Assembly: GCF_013359595.1 (NCBI RefSeq)
Contig: NZ_JABFMP010000003.1
Location: 248,001 to 312,000, forward strand
Origin: Pseudomonas sp. C1C7
Lineage (GTDB): Bacteria; Pseudomonadota; Gammaproteobacteria; Pseudomonadales; Pseudomonadaceae
Reading direction: 5' to 3'
DNA length: 64,000 nucleotides
The translations under genes and the position numbers were made by a program. Position 1 is the stretch's first letter; each line of letters starts with the position of its first letter. Below, piece after piece: positions 7,712 to 15,776 of the stretch. Under the pieces are notes generated by a model. The model was not told the DNA's origin. It did not search any database and saw nothing but the letters and a program-made list of their open reading frames with translations.

Positions 7712-9238
7712 TCAGCCAGTCACACCCAGGCCGGTATTCGTCCGCACCCGCCCTTCCAGCCTGCGCTTCAACCCCCGCGATTCGATCAACAACTTCGAAC
7801 CCTTGGCCGCATTCGCCCGGCCCCATTCCTCCAGCAATTCCAGGCATGAATGATCGATGTAGCTCAGGTTATTGAGTGGCACATGCACCGTCACACCCGG
7901 CGGAATGCTCCCCAATACCTGGGTCAGTGCCGGCACCTTCAAGAACGTCGCCGCACCCGCCAGACGCAGTTCCATTTCACCTTCCTGGGGCAGATCGATC
8001 AGGCTGATCTTCAACCGCGAAGCCTTCAGCGCCAGCTTCACCAGGGTCAGGCCGAAACCGATCAGTACCCCGGTCAGCAGGTCGGTGAAGATGATCGCCA
8101 GGGCCGTGGCGGCGTAGGTGAACATCGGCATCCGGCCGTAACGACCCAGGCCGCGAAAAGCCTTGAGATCCACCAGTTTGAACCCGGTGTAGACCAATAC
8201 ACCCGCCAGGCTCGCCACCGGAATGCTTTGCAGCACGCTCGACAGCAACAACACGAACGCCAGCAGCCACAGGCCGTGGAAAATCGTCGAGTAGCGCGTG
8301 GTGGCGCCGGCCTGGACGTTGGCCGAACTGCGCACGATCACCCCGGTCATCGGCAGGGCGCCGAGCAGTCCGCAGAGCATGTTGCCCACGCCTTGCGCCG
8401 ACAGTTCGCGGTCGAAATCCGCGCGCTGGCCGCTGTGCATGCGATCCACGGCGGCGGCGGAGAGCAGGGTTTCGGCGCTGGCGATGAAGGCCACGGCGAA
8501 CGCGGCGATCAGCAGCGTAGGGTCGGCCAGGTTGAGCAGGTCATCGGGTTTGAGCCAGTCGATGGCCTCCGCCAGATTGGCCGGTACTTCGACCCGTTTC
8601 ACCGGCAATGCCAGCACCAGACTGGCGATCGTCGCCAGACCCACCCCGAGCAGAGCACCGGGAATGAAGCGCAACGAATGCGGACGAAGCTTTTCCCACA
8701 GCCACATCACCGCGATGGTCGACAGCCCCAGCAGTCCGGCCTGCCAGCCAAACGACGGCAATGCCTGGGCTACGGCACCGGGAAACGCCGTGAGGTTATC
8801 CAGGCCAGAGGGTTTCGGTGCGGCATCGAGCATCACATGTACCTGTGAGAGCACGATCAGCACGCCGATCCCGGCGAGCATGCCGTACACCACCGCCGGC
8901 GCCGTGACCCGGAACCAGCAGCCGAGCTTGAAGCGCCCGGCCAGCAGTTGCAGAAACCCCGCCAGCAGCAGGATCGGCCCGAGCATGGCCACGCCATGCT
9001 GGCGCACCAGTTCGAACACCAGCACCGCCAGGCCCGCGGCAGGGCCGCTGACCTGCAACGGCGAACCCGCCAGCCAGCCCACGATCAGGCCACCGATGAT
9101 GCCGGTGATCAAGCCTTTGGCAGGCGGCAAGCCCGAGGCGATGGCGATGCCCATGCACAAGGGCAGGGCGACCAGAAACACAACCACCGAAGCCAGCAGC
9201 TCCCGTGGCAATACAGCTCTGAGTTGAGCAGCACGCAT
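7712..9238 (-). CDS. SulP family anion transporter with STAS domain
   Basis: 508 aa: about 11-12 membrane segments over residues 1-410, including the SulP signature region ASGLPPAKGLITGIIGGL near the N-terminus, then a C-terminal STAS domain (about 425-500) with LNNLSYIDHSCLELLEEW. SulP proteins carry sulfate, bicarbonate or other anions. The directly upstream beta-carbonic anhydrase on the same strand (90-base gap) points to bicarbonate rather than sulfate; this is inference. Confidence 0.9.
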   Translation of the reverse strand: MRAAQLRAVLPRELLASVVVFLVALPLCMGIAIASGLPPAKGLITGIIGGLIVGWLAGSPLQVSGPAAGLAVLVFELVRQHGVAMLGPILLLAGFLQLLAGRFKLGCWFRVTAPAVVYGMLAGIGVLIVLSQVHVMLDAAPKPSGLDNLTAFPGAVAQALPSFGWQAGLLGLSTIAVMWLWEKLRPHSLRFIPGALLGVGLATIASLVLALPVKRVEVPANLAEAIDWLKPDDLLNLADPTLLIAAFAVAFIASAETLLSAAAVDRMHSGQRADFDRELSAQGVGNMLCGLLGALPMTGVIVRSSANVQAGATTRYSTIFHGLWLLAFVLLLSSVLQSIPVASLAGVLVYTGFKLVDLKAFRGLGRYGRMPMFTYAATALAIIFTDLLTGVLIGFGLTLVKLALKASRLKISLIDLPQEGEMELRLAGAATFLKVPALTQVLGSIPPGVTVHVPLNNLSYIDHSCLELLEEWGRANAAKGSKLLIESRGLKRRLEGRVRTNTGLGVTG

Positions 9239-9274
9239 GGTGATTCTCCCGAAGTTTTCTTCAGGCGTGGCAAG

Positions 9275-9300
9275 GCCGGGCCGCTGAAACAGCGGCCGGC
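9275..9300 (-). other. GC-rich hairpin between carbonic anhydrase and sulP
   Basis: GCCGGGCCGCTG and CAGCGGCCGGC pair around AA, with one bulged G. There is no run of T, so it is more likely an mRNA stability or attenuation structure within the can-sulP transcript than a full terminator. Confidence 0.5.
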
Positions 9301-9328
9301 GTCAAACCACACGGATTTTTAGGAGGAT

Positions 9329-10060
9329 TTAGAAGCGCGCTTTGGGCGTCGCCATGGGGATCGGCAGGCTGCCATCAAGCGGCAGGAAACGACCCTGATC
9401 GGCGTCGTAGGCTTTGATCTTGCTGGTTTCGATGTCGTAGACCCAGCCATGGATGTACAGATGGCCGTTGGCGATACGCGAGGCGACCGAAGGGTGGGTG
9501 CGCAGGTGCTGCAATTGAGCGATGACATTTTCCTCGGTGAGGACATGCATGGTCTCGGTTTCGTTCGCACAGTTGCAGTTGTCGTGCACCATGGTTTTCG
9601 CCACTTCGGCATGCTGCAGCCAGGCTTTGACCGTGGGCATCTTCTCCAGGGTATGAGGGTTGAGTACTGCCCGCATCGCGCCGCAATCGGAGTGGCCGCA
9701 AATGATGATGTGCTGCACACCCAGCGCCAGTACCGCGTACTCGATGGCCGTGGAAACACCACCGTTCATTTGCCCGTAAGGCGGGACCACGTTGCCCACG
9801 TTACGGGTGACGAACAGATCGCCGGGCGAGCTGTGGGTGATGAGTTCGGGGACAATGCGCGAGTCTGCGCAGGTGATGAACATGGCCCGGGGGGATTGAG
9901 CCGTGGCCAGTTTCTTGAAGAGCTCTTCCTGCTGTGGGAAGACCTCATGATGAAAATGCAAAAAGCCGTCAACGATATGCTTCAACGCCGCATCGGCGGT
10001 TTCCACCTCGGGCTGGGGGGAAGCCGACGCAGCCAACGGCTGTTTATCCTTGTCACTCAT
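9329..10060 (-). CDS. Beta-class carbonic anhydrase
   Basis: 243 aa cytoplasmic zinc enzyme interconverting CO2 and bicarbonate. The zinc ligands and Asp/Arg dyad are visible in CADSRIVPEL (C-x-D-x-R) and HSDCGAM (H-x2-C). There is a short variable N-terminal extension (residues 1-30). It is transcribed toward sulP and probably forms one unit with it. Confidence 0.95.
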   Translation of the reverse strand: MSDKDKQPLAASASPQPEVETADAALKHIVDGFLHFHHEVFPQQEELFKKLATAQSPRAMFITCADSRIVPELITHSSPGDLFVTRNVGNVVPPYGQMNGGVSTAIEYAVLALGVQHIIICGHSDCGAMRAVLNPHTLEKMPTVKAWLQHAEVAKTMVHDNCNCANETETMHVLTEENVIAQLQHLRTHPSVASRIANGHLYIHGWVYDIETSKIKAYDADQGRFLPLDGSLPIPMATPKARF

Positions 10061-10215
10061 GATTCATCCTCTTTGGCGGGCTCAGGGAGTTGTCCCGTAT
10101 GTCCGGCGTGAAGCCAGTGGCTGGTAAAAAAACATCCAGGTCATGCAGCTCGACCCGTCAGTCACTCGATGAACAAGGTAGCGGCCGAATCTTAACTCAA
10201 ACTGAATCAAAGGCT

Positions 10216-10249
10216 CTAGAACGTGTGTTCCAGGTCACAAAAAACGTGA
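10216..10249. promoter_or_regulatory. Two adjacent palindromes upstream of carbonic anhydrase
   Basis: An imperfect palindrome CTAGAACGTGTGTTCCAG at 10216-10233 is followed immediately by GTCAC-N6-GTGAC at about 10234-10249. They lie about 155-190 bases before the carbonic anhydrase start in a 241-base intergenic gap. They could be operators or the terminator region of the radical SAM gene. No binding protein can be named. Confidence 0.35.
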
Positions 10250-10301
10250 CCAGCCTACCGGTGGTGCCTGTTTCCAGTAATCAACCATAGGCCAATTGTC
10301 C

Positions 10302-11360
10302 TCAAATCAATGACATTTGGCGACCCGGCGGACAGAAGGCATTGCAGTCCAGGTTGAAACCTTCCCGTCGATTGAGCCCAAGTCGCTTGATGGCTTTGGC
10401 AAAACGCTGCGCCAGCAGGTCGGCGAAAGGCCCTTCGCCACGCATCCGCGCACCGAAGCGGCTGTCGTACAGCTCACCGCCGCGACTCTGGCGAATCAGG
10501 CTCAGCACGTGCGCGGCCCGCTGCGGATAGTGGGCCGCCAGCCATTCCTCGAACAGCGGCGCCACTTCCAGGGGCAGGCGCAACATCATGTAGGCGGCGC
10601 TTTGCGCTCCGGCGGCGTGGGCTTCGGTGAGCAGGCTTTCGAGCTCGCTGTCGTTGATCATCGGAATCATCGGCGAGCACAGGACCCCCACCGGAATCCC
10701 CGCGTCACGCATCACCCGGATCGCCCGCAACCGGGCCTTGGGCGCCGCGGCCCGGGGTTCGAGGATGCGTTTGAGCTCGTCGTCCAGGCTGGTCAGGCTG
10801 ATCATCACCGCCACCAGTCGCTGTTGGGCCAGCTCGGTGAGCAGGTCCAGATCGCGCAGGATCAGCGAGCCCTTGGTGACGATGGTCACCGGATGCCGGT
10901 AGCGCAGCAGCACTTCGAGGGTTTGCCGGGTGAGTTTGTATTCGCGTTCGATCGGCTGGTAGGGATCGGTATTGGAGCCCAGGTTGATCGGCGCGCACTG
11001 ATAGCCACGCTTGGACAGCTGCTGTTCGAGCACGTCCACCGCGTTGGTTTTGGCAATCAGCCGGGTTTCGAAGTCCAGCCCGGGCGACATGTCCCAATAG
11101 GCGTGGCTGGGGCGCGCGTAACAGTAAATGCAACCGTGCTCGCAGCCACGGTACGGGTTGATCGAACGATCGAAGGGCAGGTCCGGCGAGTTGTTGCGGG
11201 TGATGATGCTCTTCGCCGTCTCGATCTGCACTTCGGTGCCCTGGGTCATCGGCACTTCCTGATACCAGCCGTCGTCCTCGGCCACAGAGCGACTGGGCGC
11301 GAAGCGGTTGTGCGGGTTGGTCGCGGTGCCGCGGCCGCGAGGAGGCAGTGGGGTAGCCAT
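10302..11360 (-). CDS. PA0069-family radical SAM protein (SplB-like), SOS-type control
   Basis: 352 aa. The 4Fe-4S motif is CEHGCIYCYA (C-x3-C-x2-C) at about residues 74-81 in GCEHGCIYCYARPSHAY, followed by a radical SAM barrel related to spore photoproduct lyase. The protein matches the P. aeruginosa PA0069 type. An apparently perfect LexA box lies just upstream, so a role in DNA-damage response is likely; the substrate is unknown. AAGGAT about 8 bases upstream supports the start at 11360. Confidence 0.9.
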   Translation of the reverse strand: MATPLPPRGRGTATNPHNRFAPSRSVAEDDGWYQEVPMTQGTEVQIETAKSIITRNNSPDLPFDRSINPYRGCEHGCIYCYARPSHAYWDMSPGLDFETRLIAKTNAVDVLEQQLSKRGYQCAPINLGSNTDPYQPIEREYKLTRQTLEVLLRYRHPVTIVTKGSLILRDLDLLTELAQQRLVAVMISLTSLDDELKRILEPRAAAPKARLRAIRVMRDAGIPVGVLCSPMIPMINDSELESLLTEAHAAGAQSAAYMMLRLPLEVAPLFEEWLAAHYPQRAAHVLSLIRQSRGGELYDSRFGARMRGEGPFADLLAQRFAKAIKRLGLNRREGFNLDCNAFCPPGRQMSLI

Positions 11361-11376
11361 CGGAGTGATCCTTTAA

Positions 11377-11392
11377 CTGTATGCACATACAG
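11377..11392 (-). promoter_or_regulatory. LexA-binding site (SOS box)
   Basis: CTGTATGCACATACAG matches the CTGT-N8-ACAG consensus exactly and is flanked by AA/TA as in strong boxes. It sits 17-32 bases upstream of the radical SAM start codon, next to its ribosome-binding site, where LexA would block transcription. The rightward gene at 11557 is 165 bases away and is a less likely target. Confidence 0.9.
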
Positions 11393-11556
11393 TATCCGAG
11401 GTTCGGCGCACAGGCCAGTGCCGTTCGGCGCCCGAGTATTTGCAAGATGTGCATGTCATGGCGGGAAACATATCGCCCGTAGTGTTCCGTTGTTTCAGCA
11501 GTACTATCTTTGGCACACGAATCGGTCGTGTATTCATTATTAAAAGGATTTAAATA

Positions 11557-11859
11557 ATGTCGTTTTACAATCAACGCGGTGTTTTTCTGCAGTTACTTCG
11601 CCCCTCAATCGTTAGTCCAAAAGAAGTCAGGGTTTCCATGCAGTTTGCCCTGAAGGAAGAAGGCTACGATCCGGTCAATCGCGATGTCACCTTTTCCTTG
11701 CTCGACTCGACCCTGCGCGAGGCCGTGTCCCATGATGGCGGCGTCACCTTCACCATCAATGCCCATGCCGATATGGATGCCGACGGCGATATCGACTTGC
11801 AGGACAAGGCGGTATTGGTGGGGTTGGCCAAGGCTTATTCGAAGATCATCAATCCCTGA
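11557..11859 (+). CDS. Small protein with one EF-hand/dockerin-like calcium loop
   Basis: 100 aa, no signal peptide. Residues 72-83 (DMDADGDIDLQD) form a 12-residue EF-hand loop with Asp at positions 1, 3, 5, 9 and 12, Gly at 6 and Ile at 8. The following helix LQDKAVLVGLAKAYSKI resembles half of a dockerin module. The N-terminal 65 residues are unrecognised. The start has AAGGA 8 bases upstream. The upstream DNA is AT-rich compared with its neighbours. It has no operon partner and looks like an accessory gene. Confidence 0.75.
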   Translation: MSFYNQRGVFLQLLRPSIVSPKEVRVSMQFALKEEGYDPVNRDVTFSLLDSTLREAVSHDGGVTFTINAHADMDADGDIDLQDKAVLVGLAKAYSKIINP

Positions 11860-11910
11860 TTCATTCAAACTTGCGGGCGCATTCAAGTGAATGAAACCGG
11901 GTAATCCGCC

Positions 11911-11949
11911 ATACAGGAACGGCACGAACAGTTCGTGTCGTTCCTGTAT
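11911..11949. terminator. Long near-perfect palindrome (18-bp stem) after the EF-hand gene
   Basis: ATACAGGAACGGCACGAA (11911-11928) pairs with TTCGTGTCGTTCCTGTAT (11932-11949) with a single G/T wobble and a 3-base loop. A weaker inverted repeat (11860-11895) precedes it. It may end the EF-hand transcript, though only a mixed T-rich stretch follows rather than a clean T run. Confidence 0.5.
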
Positions 11950-12086
11950 TTGATCGTTATGTTTTTCAAACAAGAAAGACCTGAAAGTCTGCAGTTCACG
12001 ATTCTTTGACAATCATGTGACAGGCCCTTAACCAGCAAACCGGAAAACTTGCGCCACTCATCCACGTTTACCAGGGTCGTCCAAGC

Positions 12087-12734
12087 ATGCGCTTACCGCG
12101 TCTTTCATCTGCGGCGTTACTGCTGTCACTGTTCGCGTTTTTCAATCTGTCGCTGGCCCATGCCGACGACGCCACGGTGATCCGTCCCGCGGAATGGGCC
12201 CAGCCGATCGAAGTGCAATACAACCTGTTCCAGATGTCGCCGACGCTCTACCGCAGCGCGTTGCCCGACAGCGGGGCGGTGCCGCTGCTGCACAAGCTCA
12301 AGGTCGCCACCGTGATCAATTTTCTGCCCGAGTCGGATTCGCGCTGGTTGAACGCGCCGGATATCGCCCAGGTACAGCTGTCTTATCGCACCAATCATGT
12401 GGATGACGCTGATGTGCTCAAGGCGCTGCGAGCCATTCAAGAGGCTGAAACCAGAGGCCCGGTGCTGATGCACTGCAAGCACGGCTCCGACCGGACCGGC
12501 CTGATGGCGGCGATGTATCGGGTGGTGGTGCAGGGCTGGAGCAAGGAAGAGGCGTTGAGCGAGATGACCCGCGGCGGTTTTGGCGACAACAACCACTTCA
12601 AGGATGGTGTTCGCTACATGATGCAGGCCGATGTGGAAAAGCTGCGCACGGCGATGGTCAATGGCGATTGCAGCACCAGCGCGTTCGCGGCGTGTTCGAT
12701 GAAGAGCTGGTTTCAGTCGGCTCACGTCCAGTAA
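12087..12734 (+). CDS. Periplasmic dual-specificity tyrosine phosphatase, TpbA-like
   Basis: 215 aa with a cleavable signal peptide (to about residue 26, ending AHA) and a phosphatase domain with the P-loop HCKHGSDRTG (Cys130, Arg136). NLFQMSPTLYRSALP at 46-60 and WSKEEALSEMTRGGFGD after the P-loop match, by memory, the periplasmic phosphatase TpbA of P. aeruginosa. TpbA restrains a diguanylate cyclase and biofilm formation. Substrate here is inferred. It is a single gene ending in front of a terminator. Confidence 0.85.
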   Translation: MRLPRLSSAALLLSLFAFFNLSLAHADDATVIRPAEWAQPIEVQYNLFQMSPTLYRSALPDSGAVPLLHKLKVATVINFLPESDSRWLNAPDIAQVQLSYRTNHVDDADVLKALRAIQEAETRGPVLMHCKHGSDRTGLMAAMYRVVVQGWSKEEALSEMTRGGFGDNNHFKDGVRYMMQADVEKLRTAMVNGDCSTSAFAACSMKSWFQSAHVQ

Positions 12735-12736
12735 AA

Positions 12737-12767
12737 AACCTTCCACTGCATTGCGCAGTGGAAGGTT
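12737..12767 (-). terminator. Terminator for prlC-yheV (possibly bidirectional)
   Basis: AACCTTCCACTGC and GCAGTGGAAGGTT form a 13-bp stem with a 5-base loop. The A run at 12733-12738 becomes a U run on the minus strand, so it mainly terminates the minus-strand prlC-yheV transcript. Confidence 0.8.
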
Positions 12768-12778
12768 GTCCTGACGAC

Positions 12779-13066
12779 TTACTGCTGTTCGTCAGGCTTC
12801 TTTTTCAGCTTCGGATTGGGGAAGAACTGCACCGCCTGGACCTTGGTGTCCGCAGGTTTCACCACCGGAGTATTGACCCGCGTGCCCAATTCCTTGGGCA
12901 CCGACAGACCCTGCTCATTGAGCGTGTCGGAGTAACCGCAGGCCACGCATTCGCGATGGGGCACGTTGTCCTCGCTCCACATCACCAGTTTGTCCGGTTC
13001 GCTGCAGGCCGGGCACACCGCGCCGGCGATAAAGCGTCGTTTGGTAATCACAGTTGCCTCACTCAT
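12779..13066 (-). CDS. yheV: YheV-type zinc-ribbon protein
   Basis: 95 aa. Two CxxC pairs, CPAC and CVAC in VPHRECVACGYSD, form a zinc ribbon within the first 45 residues; the tail is proline and lysine rich. The start codon overlaps the prlC stop by 4 bases (ATGA), so it is translationally coupled to prlC, as in other gamma-proteobacteria. Function unknown. Confidence 0.85.
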   Translation of the reverse strand: MSEATVITKRRFIAGAVCPACSEPDKLVMWSEDNVPHRECVACGYSDTLNEQGLSVPKELGTRVNTPVVKPADTKVQAVQFFPNPKLKKKPDEQQ

Positions 13067-15114
13067 GCTGCGGCGCCTTCACTCAGGCCGCTGTGGCGCA
13101 AGAGTGCGTCAATCGACGGCTCGCGACCACGGAAGTCGACGAACAGCACCATCGGCTCCTGAGAGCCGCCGCGCGCCAGGATCGCTTCGCGGAACGCGCG
13201 ACCGGTGTCGGCGTTGAGCACACCTTCTTCCTCGAACTTCGAGAACGCATCGGCCGACAGCACTTCCGCCCATTTGTAGCTGTAGTAACCGGCCGCGTAA
13301 CCGCCGGCGAAAATGTGCGCGAAGCTGTTGGGGAAACGGTTGTAGGCCGGCGGACGCATCACCGACACCTCGTCGCGTACGCCTTCGAGCACCTGTAGCA
13401 CGCTGCGGCCGTCGCCGTGGGTGGCGTGCAGTTCGAAGTCGAACAGCGAGAACTCCAGCTGGCGCACCATCATCAGGCCGGACTGGAAGTTTTTCGCCGC
13501 GAGCATTTTTTGCAGCAGGTCCTGAGGCAGTGGCTCGCCGGTTTCGTAATGACCGGAAATCAGCGCCAGGCCCTCAGGCTCCCAGCACCAGTTCTCCATG
13601 AACTGGCTTGGCAGCTCGACCGCATCCCAGGCCACGCCGTTGATGCCGGAAACGCCGGCATGCTCGACGCGGGTCAGCAGGTGGTGCAGGCCGTGGCCGA
13701 ATTCGTGGAACAGGGTGGTCACTTCATCGTGGGTCAGCAGGGCAGGCTTGCCGCTGTCGGCCGGGGCGAAGTTGCACACCAGGTTGGCCACCGGGCTTTG
13801 CAGTGCGCCCGCGGCAGTGCGACGACGGTCGCGTGCGCCGTCCATCCAGGCACCGCCGCGCTTGTTGGCGCGCGCGTAGAGGTCGAAGAAGAAGCGGCCG
13901 ACGTGCTGGCCGTTTTCCTTGATTTCGAACAGGCGGACATCCGGGTGCCAGGTGTCGAAGCCTTTCTGCTCGGTGATCTCGATGCCGTACAGGCGTTGCA
14001 CGATGGCGAACAGGCCGCCCAGCACCTTGTCGATCGGGAAGTAGGCGCGCAGGGCTTCCTGGGCAACGCTGTAGCGCTGCTCGCGGAGTTTTTCGCCGTA
14101 GAAACCGCTGTCCCAGCTTTGCAGGTCCGGGCAGCCCTGTTCGGCGGCGTAAGCCTTCAGTTGCTCAAGGTCCTGGGCGGCGAACGGCTTGCTGCGCTTG
14201 GCCAGATCGCGCAGGAAGCTCAGCACCTGATCGCTGGATTCGGCCATCTTGGTCGCCAGGCTCAGCTCGGAGAAGCTGGCGAAGCCCAACAGCTTGGCCA
14301 GTTCCTGACGCAGGTCGAGGATCTCCTGCATGACCGGGCCGTTGTCGTTCTGGCCGGCATTCGGGCCCTGGTCCGACGCACGGGTGCAGTAGGCGGCGTA
14401 GACTTCTTCGCGCAGGGCACGGTCCTGGGCGTAGGTCATCACAGCGTAGTAGCTCGGGAATTCCAGGGTGATCAGCCAGCCGTCCAGCTCCTTGGCCTGG
14501 GCCGCGGCGGCCATTTGCGCCTTGGCCGATTCGGTCAGGCCGGCGAGGGCGGCTTCGTCGGTGATGTGTTTGGTCCAGGCCTGGGTCGCGTCCAGCAGCT
14601 GGTTGGAGAAACGGCTGCCCAGCTCCGACAGCTTGCTCTGCACTTCGGCGTAGCGCTTCTGTTCGGCTTCCGGCAGGTCGATACCCGACAGGCGGAAATC
14701 ACGCAGGGCGTGTTCCAGGATAGTTTTCTGCGCCACGTCGAAGCCGGCGGCCTCCGGGCTGTTGGCCAGGGCTTCATAGGCCTGGAACAACTCGCGATTC
14801 TGGCCCATTTCGGTGGAGTAGGCGCTCAAGGCAGGCAGGCAGGACTCGTAGGCTTCGCGCAGTTCGGCGCTGTTGCACACGGCATTCAAGTGGCTGACCG
14901 GGCTCCACGCGGCGCCGAGGCGATCGTTGAGCTCGTCCATCGCCAGCACCAGGCCGGCCCAGGTCGGCTGTTTGCCCTGGGTCTTGAGGATCTCGATAAT
15001 GGCGGCGCGGTTGTCAGCCAGGATCTGTTCAATGGCCGGTTGCACATGTTCGGCACGGATCGCGGAGAACGGCGGCAGGTCGTAGGACTGCAAGAGAGGG
15101 TTGTTCACGCTCAC
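13063..15114 (-). CDS. prlC: Oligopeptidase A (M3 metallopeptidase)
   Basis: 683 aa cytoplasmic zinc peptidase that degrades short peptides, including cleaved signal peptides. The HExxH motif is HEFGHGLHHL, and the downstream zinc-ligand Glu lies in MENWCWEPEGL. I favour the GTG start at 15114 (SVNNPLLQSYDLPPF) because AAGG lies 6 bases upstream and the resulting length fits E. coli OpdA (680 aa). An in-frame ATG at 15141 is possible. Divergent from the gamma-carbonic anhydrase gene. Confidence 0.96.
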   Translation of the reverse strand: MSVNNPLLQSYDLPPFSAIRAEHVQPAIEQILADNRAAIIEILKTQGKQPTWAGLVLAMDELNDRLGAAWSPVSHLNAVCNSAELREAYESCLPALSAYSTEMGQNRELFQAYEALANSPEAAGFDVAQKTILEHALRDFRLSGIDLPEAEQKRYAEVQSKLSELGSRFSNQLLDATQAWTKHITDEAALAGLTESAKAQMAAAAQAKELDGWLITLEFPSYYAVMTYAQDRALREEVYAAYCTRASDQGPNAGQNDNGPVMQEILDLRQELAKLLGFASFSELSLATKMAESSDQVLSFLRDLAKRSKPFAAQDLEQLKAYAAEQGCPDLQSWDSGFYGEKLREQRYSVAQEALRAYFPIDKVLGGLFAIVQRLYGIEITEQKGFDTWHPDVRLFEIKENGQHVGRFFFDLYARANKRGGAWMDGARDRRRTAAGALQSPVANLVCNFAPADSGKPALLTHDEVTTLFHEFGHGLHHLLTRVEHAGVSGINGVAWDAVELPSQFMENWCWEPEGLALISGHYETGEPLPQDLLQKMLAAKNFQSGLMMVRQLEFSLFDFELHATHGDGRSVLQVLEGVRDEVSVMRPPAYNRFPNSFAHIFAGGYAAGYYSYKWAEVLSADAFSKFEEEGVLNADTGRAFREAILARGGSQEPMVLFVDFRGREPSIDALLRHSGLSEGAAA

Positions 15115-15203
15115 GGTTGACACCTTGGCTGGAAGAAACATGCAGCCATCTTAATTACAATCGACGTTCACCGCAGCTATCAGCGACAGAGAGAAACCCT
15201 ATC

Positions 15204-15749
15204 GTGAACCTTCGCAAGTATCAGAATCACACGCCGTTGCTCGGCAAAGGCGCCTTTGTCGACCGTTCGGCGGTGGTGATCGGCGATGTCGAAATCGGCG
15301 AAGACAGCTCGGTCTGGCCATTGACCGTGATCCGCGGCGACATGCACCGCATCCGCATCGGTGCGCGCACCAGCGTGCAGGACGGCTGCGTGCTGCACAT
15401 CACCCACGCCGGGCCGTTCAACCCCGATGGTTTCCCGCTGCTGATCGGCGATGACGTGACCATCGCCCACAAGGTCATGCTGCACGGCTGCACCGTCGGC
15501 CGTCGGGTGCTGATCGGCATGGGCAGCATCATCATGGACGGCGCGGTGGTGGCCGATGACGTGATCGTCGGCGCCGGCAGCCTGGTGCCGCCGGGCAAGC
15601 AACTGGAAAGCGGTTTTCTTTACGTGGGCAGTCCGGTGAAGCAGATCCGGCCGCTGACGGACAAGGAGCGGGCCTTTTTCACCTACAGCGCCGCGAACTA
15701 CGTGAAGCTCAAGGATCTGCATCTGGCCGAAGGTTACGACCAGGCCTGA
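15204..15749 (+). CDS. Gamma-carbonic anhydrase family hexapeptide protein
   Basis: 181 aa left-handed beta-helix protein with repeated hexapeptides. Zinc-ligand-type histidines are seen in VLHITHAG and TIAHKVMLHGC. It belongs to the YrdA/PaaY group, where carbonic anhydrase activity is often weak or absent. The GTG start at 15204 (VNLRKYQNHTPLLG) matches the usual N-terminus. It is followed 27 bases later by the HAD gene, probably in one operon. Confidence 0.88.
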   Translation: MNLRKYQNHTPLLGKGAFVDRSAVVIGDVEIGEDSSVWPLTVIRGDMHRIRIGARTSVQDGCVLHITHAGPFNPDGFPLLIGDDVTIAHKVMLHGCTVGRRVLIGMGSIIMDGAVVADDVIVGAGSLVPPGKQLESGFLYVGSPVKQIRPLTDKERAFFTYSAANYVKLKDLHLAEGYDQA

Positions 15750-15776
15750 CCTCGACGCGCTTATTCAGGATTCGAC

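Noticed and set aside
10090..10290. 66-codon frame upstream of carbonic anhydrase
   Set aside because: No Shine-Dalgarno, no coding bias, overlaps the palindromes, and the product resembles nothing known to me.
11377..11392. LexA box considered as operator of the EF-hand gene
   Set aside because: It is 165 bases from that start but 17 bases from the radical SAM start, and homologues of the latter are the known SOS genes.
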